33,517 nucleotides of DNA from Hyphomicrobiales bacterium (lineage in GTDB: Bacteria; Pseudomonadota; Alphaproteobacteria; Rhizobiales; Aestuariivirgaceae): positions 1-33,517 of the forward strand of contig JAEUMG010000023.1 in assembly GCA_016793355.1 (NCBI GenBank), written 5' to 3'. A model generated the notes under the pieces. The model had not been told where the DNA came from. It ran no database searches and saw only the letters and a list, made by a program, of their open reading frames with translations. The position numbers and the translations under genes were made by a program. Below are positions 6,636-16,520 of the stretch, piece by piece (positions within the stretch are counted from its first letter, which is position 1; each line of letters starts with the position of its first letter).

Positions 6636-7352
6636 ATGCGCCGCGCCGACCGACTTCTTCAGCTCATCCAGATCCTTCGTCGCAATCGCCGCCCGGTGAC
6701 CGGCGAGCGCATGGCAGCCGAGCTCGAGGTCTCGCTGCGCACGATATACCGCGACATATCCTCCCTGATGGCGCAGGGCGTCCCCATCCGCGGCGAAGCG
6801 GGAATGGGCTATGTCATGGGCGAAGGCTTCGACCTTCCGCCCCTGATGTTCACCGCCGAGGAACTTGAATCGCTGATGCTTGGCTTGCGTTGGGTCAGCC
6901 GTTTCGGTGACGCCAAGCTTCAGCGTGCGGCGCGCGATTCGGTCGCGAAGATCGGCACCGTGTTGCCGCAGGGTCTAAAGCCCTATCTCTATGATTCAAG
7001 CCTGCTCGTGCCGGCCCCTTTCGGGGATAATCCCACCCCCGTGGACGAATCGCATCTGCGCGCGGCGATCCGCGAGGAGCGCAAGCTTTTCCTCCACTAT
7101 ATAGATCTGGTTGAAGCCGAGACCCGCCGCACCATATGGCCGATCGCGCTCGCCTATTATGATCGCAAACGGCTGCTGATTGGATGGTGCGAGTTGCGCG
7201 CGGCGTTTCGCAGCTTTCGTACCGACCGGATTGCCGAGTCCTATGCGCTGCCCGACCGCTATCCCAGGCGCCGACGCTATCTGATGGCCGATTGGGAAAA
7301 GCAGATGAAGAAGGAAATGCGCGAGGATTACGCCGTCGATCCGCTCACCTGA
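6636..7352 (+). CDS. YafY-type HTH/WYL-domain transcriptional regulator
   Basis: 238 residues. The amino end is a DeoR/HTH_11-type winged helix (RRADRLLQLIQILRRN … SLRTIYRDISSLMAQGVPI, residues 2–52). It is followed by the GYVMGEGFDLPPLMFTAEE linker typical of YafY-like regulators. A WYL domain covers about residues 138–205 (RKLFLHYIDLVEAETRRTIW … LLIGWCELRAAFRSFRTDRI). WYL domains are thought to sense ligands such as nucleic acid or small metabolites and switch DNA binding. The target is unknown. The gene ends convergent with purN, overlapping its stop by eight bases. No strong ribosome binding site precedes the ATG at 6636. Confidence 0.9.
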   Translation: MRRADRLLQLIQILRRNRRPVTGERMAAELEVSLRTIYRDISSLMAQGVPIRGEAGMGYVMGEGFDLPPLMFTAEELESLMLGLRWVSRFGDAKLQRAARDSVAKIGTVLPQGLKPYLYDSSLLVPAPFGDNPTPVDESHLRAAIREERKLFLHYIDLVEAETRRTIWPIALAYYDRKRLLIGWCELRAAFRSFRTDRIAESYALPDRYPRRRRYLMADWEKQMKKEMREDYAVDPLT

Positions 7353-8001
7353 GCGGCGGATTGATCAGGGGCGCCGCTGCTGCCGACTGGCCCGAAATCA
7401 CGACGCGCTCATTCACGACACGCGCCTGACCCGAAGCCACGAGCCGCAGGGCATGGGGATAGAGCTGGTGCTCAGCCAGCAAAACACGGGCGCCGAGCGC
7501 CTCGGCCGTATCACCTTCAAAAACGGGGACAGCGGCTTGCGCGATGATTGGTCCGGTATCTACGTCGTGGCGCACGAAATGTGATGTGCATCCATGGAGT
7601 TTGATGCCATCGGCGAGCGCTCGCTCATGCGTGTGCAGCCCCTTGTACGATGGTAGCAGGGAAGGGTGGATGTTGATCATCCTGTCCCGCCATGTATCGA
7701 CGAATCCGGCCGTCATGATGCGCATGAAACCCGCCAGCGCCACGAGATCAATCCTTGCTGAACGAAGTTGAGCATCGATTGCAGCGTCGAAGCTTTCCCG
7801 AGTCGCATATGTCGTGTGGTCGATGACACATGTCGAAATCCGGGCGACCTCGGCAAAGGCGAGCCCCGCCGCCGAAGGACGATTGGCCAGGACCAACGCT
7901 ATTTCTGCCGGGTAGCTCGGATCTCGCGACGCTTCGACCAGCGCCCTCATATTCGAGCCTCGCCCCGAAATCAGTATGGCGACGCGCTTTCTGTCGCTCA
8001 T
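7345..8001 (-). CDS. purN: Phosphoribosylglycinamide formyltransferase
   Basis: 218 residues, usual length for PurN. It transfers a formyl group from 10-formyltetrahydrofolate to glycinamide ribonucleotide, the third step of purine synthesis, in the cytoplasm. Visible family motifs are the phosphate-binding [12 protein letters not shown] near the amino end, the catalytic [13 protein letters not shown], and [15 protein letters not shown] with the catalytic aspartate. Its start codon overlaps the purM stop (ATGA at 8001–7998), so it is translationally coupled as second gene of a purMN operon. Its 3' end overlaps that of the WYL regulator on the other strand. Confidence 0.96.
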   Translation of the reverse strand: MSDRKRVAILISGRGSNMRALVEASRDPSYPAEIALVLANRPSAAGLAFAEVARISTCVIDHTTYATRESFDAAIDAQLRSARIDLVALAGFMRIMTAGFVDTWRDRMINIHPSLLPSYKGLHTHERALADGIKLHGCTSHFVRHDVDTGPIIAQAAVPVFEGDTAEALGARVLLAEHQLYPHALRLVASGQARVVNERVVISGQSAAAAPLINPPLR

Positions 8002-9083
8002 GTGAGATTCAAGCGCCCGCTGGCTCTGACCTGCGCCTCATTTCCGGAGCGGGTTGCAATCATGCCTAGTCTGGCGACGACCTCTCCGCACTGCCGCAGC
8101 ACCTCGGTAACGTTCTCGGCATCACGAGGTGAGACGACGATCACCATGCCGATGCCGCAGTTGAAGGTCCGGAGCATTTCGTGCTCCGAAATGTTCCCGA
8201 CCCGGCACAACCAGCCGAAGACCGGTGGGCAGGGCACGGCATCGAGATTGATCTCGGCAACGACGCCGGGTGGCAAGACGCGCGGAATATTCTCGAGGAA
8301 ACCGCCGCCGGTGATATGCGCCAGCCCCTTGACTCCATCGCTCGCACTCAAGGCCGAACGCAGGCTGCGGACGTAAATCCGCGTCGGTGTTAGGAGGATC
8401 TGTCCGAGTGTGCCCTCGGGTGCGAAAGGGGCGGGCTCGGAATAAGTGGCACCGCTCAGATGAACGAGCTTGCGGATCAGCGAATAGCCGTTTGAGTGCG
8501 GCCCCGACGACGCCAACCCGAGCACGACGTCGCCGGGTTCGATATCGCTACGGGGCAAGATCCTGTCTCGCTCGACCGCGCCCACGGCGAACCCGGCCAG
8601 ATCATAATCCTCCCCGGAATACATGCCCGGCATTTCCGCAGTTTCGCCGCCAATCAGTGCACATCCGGCCTGCCGGCAGCCCTCGGCGATACCGGCGATG
8701 ACCGACCGAGCGGTTGTGACGTCAAGCTTGCCTGTTGCGAAATAGTCGAGGAAAAACAGGGGTTCGGCGCCTTGCACGACCAGATCGTTAACCGACATGG
8801 CGACGAGGTCGATACCGACCGTATCGTGAATCCCGATATCTATTGCAATCCTGAGCTTGGTGCCGACCCCGTCATTCGCCGCAACGAGTACCGGATCGCG
8901 GTAGCCGCAGGCCTTGAGGTCGAAAAGGCCGCCAAACCCGCCGAGAGCCGCATCGGCGCCCGGCCGGGCAGTCGACCGGGCTAGGGGCTTGATGGCCTCG
9001 ACCAAGGCGTTTCCAGCGGAAATATCGACCCCGGCATCGGCATAGGACACGCCGTTATGTCCGTCTTGTTTCTGCCCGCCCAT
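7998..9083 (-). CDS. purM: Phosphoribosylformylglycinamidine cyclo-ligase
   Basis: About 361 residues from the ATG at 9083. PurM closes the imidazole ring of AIR using ATP, the fifth step of purine synthesis. Family signatures are [18 protein letters not shown] at the amino end, the glycine-rich FGGLFDLKA, the [11 protein letters not shown] motif, [21 protein letters not shown], and [20 protein letters not shown] chose 9083 because relatives carry a short lead ending in NG before the YADAGVDI motif. A GTG at 9050 (350 aa) is possible, and the open frame extends to 9191 where it would overlap the divergent gene. Neither start has a good ribosome binding site. The gene is first in the operon, overlapping purN by four bases. 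Confidence 0.95.
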   Translation of the reverse strand: MGGQKQDGHNGVSYADAGVDISAGNALVEAIKPLARSTARPGADAALGGFGGLFDLKACGYRDPVLVAANDGVGTKLRIAIDIGIHDTVGIDLVAMSVNDLVVQGAEPLFFLDYFATGKLDVTTARSVIAGIAEGCRQAGCALIGGETAEMPGMYSGEDYDLAGFAVGAVERDRILPRSDIEPGDVVLGLASSGPHSNGYSLIRKLVHLSGATYSEPAPFAPEGTLGQILLTPTRIYVRSLRSALSASDGVKGLAHITGGGFLENIPRVLPPGVVAEINLDAVPCPPVFGWLCRVGNISEHEMLRTFNCGIGMVIVVSPRDAENVTEVLRQCGEVVARLGMIATRSGNEAQVRASGRLNLT

Positions 9084-9206
9084 GCCGTTAGTTTGCCCGA
9101 ATTGTCTGTGGTTATCCCGATGTGAGGGCGTCCATAGCCCGAAGCGCGCAGTGAATAAAGCGGCAATGGCAATAACCGCAGGATGGCTCAAGGGGTGAAT
9201 TTGGGA

Positions 9207-10343
9207 ATGCTAAGCCGCTCGTTCGGGGCAGCGTTCGTGGCGGTCCTGACCGTTCTTACGGTGAATCTGGCCGCGGCATCGTTAGGGCGGTCGGCGATGG
9301 TCGAGACCGGCCTTTATACGGTGACCGGCGTTGAGGTGGATGTCACGGACAAGGATGCCACGACGGCCCGGACAAAGGCTATCATCGAAGCCCAGGTCAA
9401 GGCATTTCCGATCCTTGCCGAGCGTCTGGGCTCGGCCAAAGCGGTGGAACGGCTGGCCGATCTTACGCCCCAGCAGATAGGGCGCATGTTGCGCTCGCTT
9501 TCCATCGAGGAAGAGCATTCGGCGCCTGGCCGCTACATTGGCAAACTGACCGTTCGCTTCCTCCCCAACAAGGTCCGGGCCATTTTCGCCGAGCGCGGGC
9601 TTCCCGTGGTGGAGGAACAGGCGCCGCCAATCGTCGTGCTGCCGGTCTGGAAGTCGCCAGAAGGCACGTTGGTCTGGGAAGACAATATATGGCGGAAAGC
9701 CTGGCTCGATCTGAAGGCAGAGCAGGCGATCGTACCCCTCATCGTTCCCTTGGGCGATCTGCAGGATACCCAGGCGATCACCCCGGAAGAAGCATTGGCG
9801 ATGGATCCGGTGAAACTTGAATCGATTATGATCCGCTATGCGGCAAAGGCGATTCTTGTGACGATTGCCGAACCTGCCGGAGAGGTCGGCATTCATGCCC
9901 TGATGAACGGCAATTCGCCTTTGGGAAAAGTCGCATTCGACGAGAATTATCAGGCCGAGGAGGGCGGTCTCGAGGCCTCCGCCGCGATGGCGGCGCGCAG
10001 CTTTCACAATGCACTTCTCGATCACTGGCGCTCTGTGAAGCTCAAGATGGCCGCCCAAGCCAAAGCCGAAGCCGAGGCACAGCGCGCGGCTCAGGCTGTG
10101 GCCGCGGCCCGGGCTCTCCCGGTCGCCGTTCCATTCCGCAGTGCCGACGAGTGGAACGCCATCCGCCAGCGCATTCTGTCGGTTGACGGCGTCCTCGGCG
10201 TGGACGTCTCAACTTTTGCCCGCAACGGCGCGTTGATCAAGTTGATGTTTGGAAGCTCGCTCGACGATCTGCGCAGCTCTCTTTACGCTTCCAACCTGAG
10301 GCTCGAACAAATCAAGGGTACCTGGGTTTTGCAGCCGAGATAG
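9207..10343 (+). CDS. Exported DUF2066 domain protein
   Basis: About 378 residues from the ATG at 9207; an in-frame ATG at 9183 is also possible. The chosen start gives a clean signal peptide ([21 protein letters not shown]), so the product is probably periplasmic or envelope-bound. The body matches the DUF2066 pattern: an early [20 protein letters not shown] segment, then [20 protein letters not shown], then [20 protein letters not shown]. An alanine-rich helical stretch (about 290–315) separates it from a C-terminal region, [19 protein letters not shown]. The function of the family is unknown. It is divergent from purM with about 100 bases between, and heads the group CDP-alcohol phosphatidyltransferase–AI-2E–hdaA, a recurring alphaproteobacterial order. 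Confidence 0.88.
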   Translation: MLSRSFGAAFVAVLTVLTVNLAAASLGRSAMVETGLYTVTGVEVDVTDKDATTARTKAIIEAQVKAFPILAERLGSAKAVERLADLTPQQIGRMLRSLSIEEEHSAPGRYIGKLTVRFLPNKVRAIFAERGLPVVEEQAPPIVVLPVWKSPEGTLVWEDNIWRKAWLDLKAEQAIVPLIVPLGDLQDTQAITPEEALAMDPVKLESIMIRYAAKAILVTIAEPAGEVGIHALMNGNSPLGKVAFDENYQAEEGGLEASAAMAARSFHNALLDHWRSVKLKMAAQAKAEAEAQRAAQAVAAARALPVAVPFRSADEWNAIRQRILSVDGVLGVDVSTFARNGALIKLMFGSSLDDLRSSLYASNLRLEQIKGTWVLQPR

Positions 10344-10368
10344 GCGCTGGGGCAAAGACTGCGGCTCC

Positions 10369-10917
10369 ATGAGTGTCCCGAACATAATAACGATCGCCCG
10401 CATCCTCCTGGTGCCGCTGACTGTCTGGCTCCTTGTCTCTGAGGAATTCTTGCTGGGCTTCCTCGCCTTCTTAGTCGCCGGCATCAGTGACGGCGTCGAT
10501 GGCTACATTGCCCGGCGCTACAATCTGAAGACGGACCTGGGCGCCTATCTTGATCCACTGGCGGACAAGGCGCTGCTCGTCTCGATCTATGTAACGCTCG
10601 GCTTTCAGGGCGATTTACCGGCTTGGCTGGTCATTCTGGTCGTCTCACGCGATGTCCTGATCGTAGGCGCAGTCATCCTTTCTTTGCTGATGGGTAAGCC
10701 GTTGCGCATGAGGCCGCTATTCGTCAGCAAGGCAAATACGGCCTTTCAGATCGCTCTTGCCGGCGCGGTCCTCGCTAATCTCGGCCTGGGTCTCGACTGG
10801 GACTTCGTCTTGCTCATCGGCTCACCGATAGTGGCCGGACTGACGTTAGCGTCCGGCGCGCTTTACATGCGCGAGTGGTTACGTCATATGGCCAACGGCC
10901 TGGAAGAGGATCGGTAG
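10369..10917 (+). CDS. CDP-alcohol phosphatidyltransferase family protein
   Basis: 182 residues with several membrane helices. The complete CDP-alcohol phosphotransferase motif is visible: D41, D44, G45, A48-R49, G58, D62, D66 (within DGVDGYIARRYNLKTDLGAY and LDPLAD). These aspartates bind the two divalent metals and the CDP-diacylglycerol. The enzyme replaces CMP with an alcohol headgroup at the inner membrane. Size and sequence are closest to PgsA-like glycerol-phosphate phosphatidyltransferases, but a cardiolipin-synthase-like role cannot be excluded because many alphaproteobacteria have two or three paralogues. It is 25 bases downstream of the DUF2066 gene and 4 bases upstream of the AI-2E permease gene. 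Confidence 0.9.
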   Translation: MSVPNIITIARILLVPLTVWLLVSEEFLLGFLAFLVAGISDGVDGYIARRYNLKTDLGAYLDPLADKALLVSIYVTLGFQGDLPAWLVILVVSRDVLIVGAVILSLLMGKPLRMRPLFVSKANTAFQIALAGAVLANLGLGLDWDFVLLIGSPIVAGLTLASGALYMREWLRHMANGLEEDR

Positions 10918-10921
10918 CATC

Positions 10922-12037
10922 ATGACCCTGCGCGCGCAGCTGCGATTCTGGGTAATAGCTCTTGCGATCCTGATCGGTGGCCTCTGGCTCTTCAGCGAAA
11001 TACTTCTGCCATTCCTGGCTGGCCTCGTTCTTGCCTACTTCCTCGATCCGGTTGCTGATGCACTTGAGCGCCTCGGATTGCCACGACTGGTTGCAACGCT
11101 CATCATCGTGTTGGTGAGCGTCGTCGCCCTGGTTGTCGCGCTGATCGTCTTCCTGCCCATACTCGGCGAGCAGATAGCGAAGCTCGCCGCGGCACTTCCG
11201 CACTATGTCTCAGGATTGGTGGCCCGCTTTAATCAGCTGGCGCCTGAATGGCTGAAGAACATATTCACAGAGCCAGGGCCAGAAATGAGCGGGCAGGTAG
11301 GAGACTTTGCGGGGAAACTTGCTGGTTGGCTGGCGACCCTGATCGCCTCAGTCTGGTCAGGCGGCCTTGCTCTTGTCAATCTAGTATCGCTTTTGCTGGT
11401 GACGCCAGTGGTAGCGTTCTATCTGCTCAATGACTGGGACCACATGATCGCGCGCGTCGATAGCTGGCTGCCGCGGGCCCATGCGCCGACAATCAGGAAA
11501 CTTGCGCGGGAAATCAATCAGGCCATGGCCGGTTTCATCCGCGGGCAGGGCACCGTTTGTCTCTTGCTTGGCGCATTTTACGCCATAGCACTCTCCCTCG
11601 CCGGGTTGAGTTTCGGAATGCTCATCGGACTCGTCACTGGGATACTGAGCTTCATCCCTTTCGTCGGAGCGATCTTCGGCGGCGTGGCAGCGATCGGAAT
11701 GGCGGTCGTTCAGTTCTGGCCGGACTGGATACAGATCGGAATCATTGCCGGCATATTCGTGCTTGGGCAATTCATCGAAGGCAATTTTCTGTCGCCAAAG
11801 CTCGTTGGTGACAGCGTTGGCCTTCACCCCGTGTGGTTGATGTTTGCGCTATTTGCCTTCGGCTACCTCTTTGGATTTGTAGGACTGCTGATGGCTGTGC
11901 CTCTCGCGGCAGCTGCTGGCGTGCTGTTCCGCTTCGCGCTGGCGCAGTATCTGGCGAGTCCACTCTATCTCGCGGGTGGAGAGTCGATCACCGAAATTCA
12001 TCCCCCTTCCAAATCGCGAGCCGCCAAACGCAAATGA
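10922..12037 (+). CDS. AI-2E family transporter (PerM/YhhT type)
   Basis: 371 residues, with about eight predicted membrane helices and the typical long amphipathic region after the third helix (LGEQIAKLAAALPHYVSGLV). Characteristic segments are LPFLAGLVLAYFLDPVADAL near the start, LVTPVVAFYLLNDWD in the middle, and GFIRGQGTVCLLLGAFYAIA and FIEGNFLSPKLVGDSVGLHP toward the end. Members export AI-2, sodium/protons or other small solutes; substrate cannot be assigned. Its stop overlaps the hdaA start (ATGA, 12034–12037), a coupling seen in many alphaproteobacteria with no obvious functional link. Confidence 0.93.
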   Translation: MTLRAQLRFWVIALAILIGGLWLFSEILLPFLAGLVLAYFLDPVADALERLGLPRLVATLIIVLVSVVALVVALIVFLPILGEQIAKLAAALPHYVSGLVARFNQLAPEWLKNIFTEPGPEMSGQVGDFAGKLAGWLATLIASVWSGGLALVNLVSLLLVTPVVAFYLLNDWDHMIARVDSWLPRAHAPTIRKLAREINQAMAGFIRGQGTVCLLLGAFYAIALSLAGLSFGMLIGLVTGILSFIPFVGAIFGGVAAIGMAVVQFWPDWIQIGIIAGIFVLGQFIEGNFLSPKLVGDSVGLHPVWLMFALFAFGYLFGFVGLLMAVPLAAAAGVLFRFALAQYLASPLYLAGGESITEIHPPSKSRAAKRK

Positions 12038-12744
12038 ATGCGCGACCACCGCGACAGCTTGTCCTCGACATCGCCCCACCGCCAGCTTATGGCAGCGAAG
12101 ATTTTCTGGTTGCACCCTCAAATCAGCTAGCCTTCCAATTCATCGATCAGTGGCCGCGCTGGCCGTCTCAGACCGGTCTTTTGGTCGGTCCGACCGGGGT
12201 TGGAAAATCGCATCTTCTCGAGATATGGCGCCGCCGCTCCGGTGGATCAAACATTAAACTCTCTGCGCTGACCGAGCGCATGGTCCCCGAACTCATGCCG
12301 GTCAACGGCGCCGTGGCACTCGAACATGAGTCCGGTGCCAGGATTGAAGAGGCGGCACTGTTTCACCTCATCAATACGGCTCGCGAAAACAGGGGTTCTG
12401 TTTTAATGGCCGCAAGGGCGCTTCCAAGAATGTGGGGACTGGCGCTACCGGACCTCATCTCCCGCCTCGACGCTTTCCCCGTCATTCAAATCCAGCCCGC
12501 GGAAGATGAATTATTGCGTGCGGTGCTCGTCAAGCTTTTTGCGGACCGCCAGATTATCGTTGACGAGTGGCTAGTCGCCTATTTGATGGCGCGCATGCCG
12601 CGATCTCTCGGTGATGCGCGACAGGTTGTTGCGGCAATCGACGAACGAACGCTGGCAAAGGGCACTGGCGTCACGCGTGCTGTGGCCGCACGAGTCCTGG
12701 CCGATCTCTATGACGCCGATTTACCTTCAGATGACGCCGGATGA
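12034..12744 (+). CDS. hdaA: HdaA, DnaA-related replication regulator
   Basis: 236 residues from the ATG that overlaps the upstream stop. Hda/HdaA proteins bind the DNA polymerase beta clamp and stimulate ATP hydrolysis by DnaA, which prevents re-initiation. The amino end has a clamp-binding-like QLVLD (8–12). Walker A is GPTGVGKSH (52–60). The arginine-finger region reads LPDLISRLDAFPV. The Walker B position reads AVALEHES, without the paired acidic residues of DnaA. The C-terminal lid helix region follows (LLRAVLVKLFADRQIIVDEW). There is no DnaA domain IV for origin binding, as expected for Hda. Confidence 0.9.
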   Translation: MNARPPRQLVLDIAPPPAYGSEDFLVAPSNQLAFQFIDQWPRWPSQTGLLVGPTGVGKSHLLEIWRRRSGGSNIKLSALTERMVPELMPVNGAVALEHESGARIEEAALFHLINTARENRGSVLMAARALPRMWGLALPDLISRLDAFPVIQIQPAEDELLRAVLVKLFADRQIIVDEWLVAYLMARMPRSLGDARQVVAAIDERTLAKGTGVTRAVAARVLADLYDADLPSDDAG

Positions 12745-12812
12745 AGACTATTCATAGATTGGTCACATGAGCTATTTATCTCTGACCGAACTTTATTCTT
12801 AGATGTGCCCTT

Positions 12813-14999
12813 ATGAACGAGATATCCACCCCCCTGGCGGCCTCGGCAGCTCCCGCGCTCGACGATCCCAGGCGCTTCATCAACCGCGAATTGTCGTGGC
12901 TTTACTTCAACATGCGCGTGCTGGAGGAAGCCCGCAATTCCAACCACCCACTGCTGGAACGCCTTCGCTTCCTATCGATCTCGGGGAACAATCTCGACGA
13001 ATTTTTCATGGTACGGGTCGCGGGCTTGGTCGGGCAGATGCGGGAAGGCCTGCACGAGCTTAGCCAGGACGGACTAACACCGGCAGAGCAACTCGACCAG
13101 GTTAGACGCCTGGCGCAGGAACTCATGGCCGAGCAGGACACGCGTTGGCTGCAGCTGCGAGAAGAACTCGGGCAAAATGGAATTGTCCTCGTTCAAAACG
13201 AGGGGCTCGATGCAGCCGACCGCAAGTGGCTTGATCAGCATTTCCTGGACTACATTTTCCCGGTGGTCACACCCATCGCCATCGACCCCGCACATCCCTT
13301 TCCGTTTATCCCAAACCGCGGCTTTACGATTGCTGTTCAGTTGAAGCGGAGAAGCGACGGCGGCACGATGAACGCCTTGCTGCCTATTCCGCAGCAGCTC
13401 GAGCGGTTCATTCAATTGCCGGCCGGTGTGGACCCGTCCGCCCGGTTCATCTCACTCGAACAGATGCTCGGCCTGTTCATCCCGCGCTTGTTCCCGGGCT
13501 ACGATCTGCTGGGGCAGGGATTGTTCCGGATCATTAGAGACAGCGATATCGAAATCGAGGAAGAAGCCGAGGATCTGGTGCGGCTCTTCGAAAGCGCGCT
13601 CAAGCGCCGGCGCCGTGGCACGGTAATCCGAATGGAAGTGGATGCGGCCTGTCCCGAATCGCTGCGTTTGTTCATGGCCGATCAGCTCGACGTCCCTGAC
13701 GATGTCATGGTTACCTGCGGCGGCCTGATCGGCTATGCCGACACCAAGCAGCTCATCCTGGATGACCGCAGCGATCTCAAATTCAAACCATTTGTTGCGC
13801 GTTTCCCCGAGCGCATCCGTGACCACGGCGGCGATTGCTTCGCGGCAATTCGTCAGAAGGACATCGTTGTACATCATCCATATGAGTCCTTCGATGTCGT
13901 CGTCCAATTCGTCCGCCAAGCGGCAAGCGATCCGGACGTTGTTGCGATCAAGCAGACGCTTTACCGTACATCGAGCAACAGCCCGATCGTTGCCGCGCTC
14001 GCCAAGGCGGCGGAAGCCGGCAAATCAGTGACAGCGTTGGTCGAACTGAAGGCGCGTTTTGATGAGGAAGCCAATATCCAGTGGGCCCGTGACCTAGAAC
14101 GGGCGGGCGCGCAGGTTGTATTCGGTTTTATCGAGCTCAAGACCCACGCCAAGGTCTCCATGGTCGTCCGTCGCGAGGCCGGCGGCATGCGGACCTATGT
14201 TCACCTTGGCACCGGCAATTATCATCCCGTCACCGCCAAGATTTATACCGACCTGTCTTTCTTCACGTGTGATCCTGCTCTCTGCCGCGATGCCGCCCGC
14301 CTCTTCAATTACATCTCAGGCTATGCTCAGCCCGAGGACCTGGAGAAGATCGCGCTGTCCCCAATGTACCTCAAGGCGCGATTGCTCGCCCATATTGAGG
14401 ACGAAATCGCTCACGCCCGTGAGGGCCGGCCGGCGCAAATCTGGGCGAAGCTCAATTCTCTTGTCGATGCCGGCATCATCGATGCGCTTTATCGTGCCAG
14501 TCAGGCGGGAGTAAGAATCGATTTGGTCGTTCGTGGGATCTGCTGCTTGCGCCCCGGCGTTCTTGGCTTGTCCGAGAACATAAGGGTAAAGAGCATAATC
14601 GGGCGCTTCCTCGAACACAGTCGCATAGTCTGCTTCGGTAGCGGGCATGGACTGCCGCACCCGCTGGCAAAGGTCTACATCAGCTCCGCTGACTGGATGC
14701 CGCGCAATCTTCACCGGCGCGTGGAAACCCTCATTCCCATCGAAAATCCTACCGTTCACGAGCAGATTCTCGATCAGATCATGATGGCCAATCTGCGCGA
14801 CAACCAGCAGAGCTGGGAGGTTGGTTCCGATGGTCGCGCTGCTCGGATCACACCCGGTCCTGATGAGGAGCCATTCAACGCGCATCAGTATTTTATGGAT
14901 AATCCGTCGCTGTCCGGACGCGGTAGCTCGCTGAAGGACAGGGTACCCCCAAATATTCCCGAGCCATCTGTGCGAAGGAAGAACAAGGCGAGGAAGTGA
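12813..14999 (+). CDS. ppk1: Polyphosphate kinase 1
   Basis: 728 residues, usual length. It reversibly transfers the terminal phosphate of ATP to polyphosphate and is typically membrane-associated. The amino domain starts with [19 protein letters not shown] and [16 protein letters not shown]. The two PLD-like catalytic histidines are present: H445 in [11 protein letters not shown] (equivalent to the autophosphorylated H435 of E. coli) and H602 in [10 protein letters not shown] (equivalent to H592). A 68-base gap after hdaA gives room for its own promoter. The ATG at 12813 has no clear ribosome binding site. The stop overlaps the ppx start by four bases, so synthesis and breakdown of polyphosphate are translationally linked. 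Confidence 0.96.
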   Translation: MNEISTPLAASAAPALDDPRRFINRELSWLYFNMRVLEEARNSNHPLLERLRFLSISGNNLDEFFMVRVAGLVGQMREGLHELSQDGLTPAEQLDQVRRLAQELMAEQDTRWLQLREELGQNGIVLVQNEGLDAADRKWLDQHFLDYIFPVVTPIAIDPAHPFPFIPNRGFTIAVQLKRRSDGGTMNALLPIPQQLERFIQLPAGVDPSARFISLEQMLGLFIPRLFPGYDLLGQGLFRIIRDSDIEIEEEAEDLVRLFESALKRRRRGTVIRMEVDAACPESLRLFMADQLDVPDDVMVTCGGLIGYADTKQLILDDRSDLKFKPFVARFPERIRDHGGDCFAAIRQKDIVVHHPYESFDVVVQFVRQAASDPDVVAIKQTLYRTSSNSPIVAALAKAAEAGKSVTALVELKARFDEEANIQWARDLERAGAQVVFGFIELKTHAKVSMVVRREAGGMRTYVHLGTGNYHPVTAKIYTDLSFFTCDPALCRDAARLFNYISGYAQPEDLEKIALSPMYLKARLLAHIEDEIAHAREGRPAQIWAKLNSLVDAGIIDALYRASQAGVRIDLVVRGICCLRPGVLGLSENIRVKSIIGRFLEHSRIVCFGSGHGLPHPLAKVYISSADWMPRNLHRRVETLIPIENPTVHEQILDQIMMANLRDNQQSWEVGSDGRAARITPGPDEEPFNAHQYFMDNPSLSGRGSSLKDRVPPNIPEPSVRRKNKARK

Positions 15000-16519
15000 A
15001 GAGGCAGAAGGGATTCGGTACCCAGGCCCCGAAATACCGGCCGGTTGCCGTCGTAGACATTGGATCGAATTCGGTTCGTCTGGTTGTCTATGACGGCTTG
15101 CGGCGCGCGCCCACCCCGGTATTCAACGAGAAGATTCTTTGCGGACTCGGTAAGGGCGTTGCGCTGACTGGTCGGCTCAGCGAAGAAGGCGTAGCCCGTG
15201 CCCTTGCGGCGCTAAGGCGCTTCCGAGCACTCGCCGGCCAGATCGGCGTAAAGGAGGTGTTTGCTGTTGCGACGGCGGCTGCGCGTGAGGCGAAGAACGG
15301 TGAGGAGTTCATCGATCGCGCCGAAGCCGCGCTTGGTGTCCACATTAACGTCCTCTCTGGAAAGGAGGAGGCGCGCTATGCGGCGCTCGGTCTTCTTGCC
15401 GGCATCACTGATGCAGACGGGGTAGCCGGCGACCTGGGCGGCGGCAGCCTCGAATTGATTGATATCGAGAAGGGAAAGATACGCGAAGGCGTCACTTTGC
15501 CAATCGGGCCTTTGCGCCTCATTGATATGTCAGGGGGATCGATCTCGGGCGCTCGAAGACTGGTCGACGAGTATCTCGACAGCACGGCTGTCGTTGAACG
15601 TCTCAAAGGACGGAATTTCTATGCCGTTGGGGGCACCTGGCGGAATCTCGCCCGCCTGCATATGGCTCAGACCCACTATCCGCTGCATGTCCTGCACTAC
15701 TATACGATCAGCCGAGAGCAGGCGCGCTCCGTTGCCGACCTCGTGTCCGGTCTTTCCGCATCCTCGCTCAAGGACATTAAGGCTGTTTCACGCAGCCGCT
15801 CCGACACATTGCCATTCGGGGCGCTGGTCCTGGAACGCCTGCTTTCGCGAGCGAAGGCAAAGACCGTCATCATCTCGGTTCTTGGTGTCCGCGAGGGTCT
15901 CCTCTATTCCAAACTTCCAAAGCGGAAAGCGGAGCTCGATCCCTTGCTTGCCGGTTGCTGGGACTTTTGTCGGCGTTACGCGCGCTCACCCGAGCATGAG
16001 CTTGAGCTCTGTGATTGGACGGAAGGGCTCTTTCAAGCAGGTGGACTGTCCGAGGATGCCGAACAGAGACGGTTGCGTCTTGCGGCCTGCCTTCTCGCCG
16101 ACATTGGCTGGCGAGCGCACCCCGACTATCGCGCTGAGCGATCACTTGGCATGATATCGCAAGCCGCTTTCACCGGTATCGATCATCCCGGACGCATTTT
16201 CCTCGGGCTTACGGTCTACTATCGCTACGAAGGCCCTATCGACGATGAGCAGGGCCCCTCGAGCAGGCTCGCACGACTGGTCGATGATGACGCACTGCAG
16301 AGGGCACAAATCCTGAGTTCGGCCTTTCGTCTTGCCTACAGCCTCTCGGCTGCCATGCCGCGCCTTCTGCCCAAGATCGGGCTGGCTCTCGAGGCCAACA
16401 AGACTCTCGTCCTGACTATTCCGCGAAAGCTACAGGACCTGATGGGCGAGCGTGTCGAAAAACGCACCGTGGCCCTGGCGAGCCTCATGGGACGCACGGC
16501 GAGGATCAGTATCGAATAG
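14996..16519 (+). CDS. ppx: Exopolyphosphatase, Ppx/GppA family
   Basis: 507 residues. Ppx removes terminal phosphates from polyphosphate; the family also hydrolyses pppGpp. The ASKHA-fold motifs are visible: phosphate-1 loop [18 protein letters not shown], phosphate-2 loop [13 protein letters not shown], and the adenosine-like region [18 protein letters not shown]-terminal HD-like helical region covers about 310–500 ([17 protein letters not shown]), the arrangement of longer Ppx proteins. It begins inside the ppk1 stop (ATGA). It ends one base before the convergent rnd stop, leaving no intergenic terminator. Confidence 0.94.
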   Translation: MKRQKGFGTQAPKYRPVAVVDIGSNSVRLVVYDGLRRAPTPVFNEKILCGLGKGVALTGRLSEEGVARALAALRRFRALAGQIGVKEVFAVATAAAREAKNGEEFIDRAEAALGVHINVLSGKEEARYAALGLLAGITDADGVAGDLGGGSLELIDIEKGKIREGVTLPIGPLRLIDMSGGSISGARRLVDEYLDSTAVVERLKGRNFYAVGGTWRNLARLHMAQTHYPLHVLHYYTISREQARSVADLVSGLSASSLKDIKAVSRSRSDTLPFGALVLERLLSRAKAKTVIISVLGVREGLLYSKLPKRKAELDPLLAGCWDFCRRYARSPEHELELCDWTEGLFQAGGLSEDAEQRRLRLAACLLADIGWRAHPDYRAERSLGMISQAAFTGIDHPGRIFLGLTVYYRYEGPIDDEQGPSSRLARLVDDDALQRAQILSSAFRLAYSLSAAMPRLLPKIGLALEANKTLVLTIPRKLQDLMGERVEKRTVALASLMGRTARISIE

Positions 16520-16520
16520 G

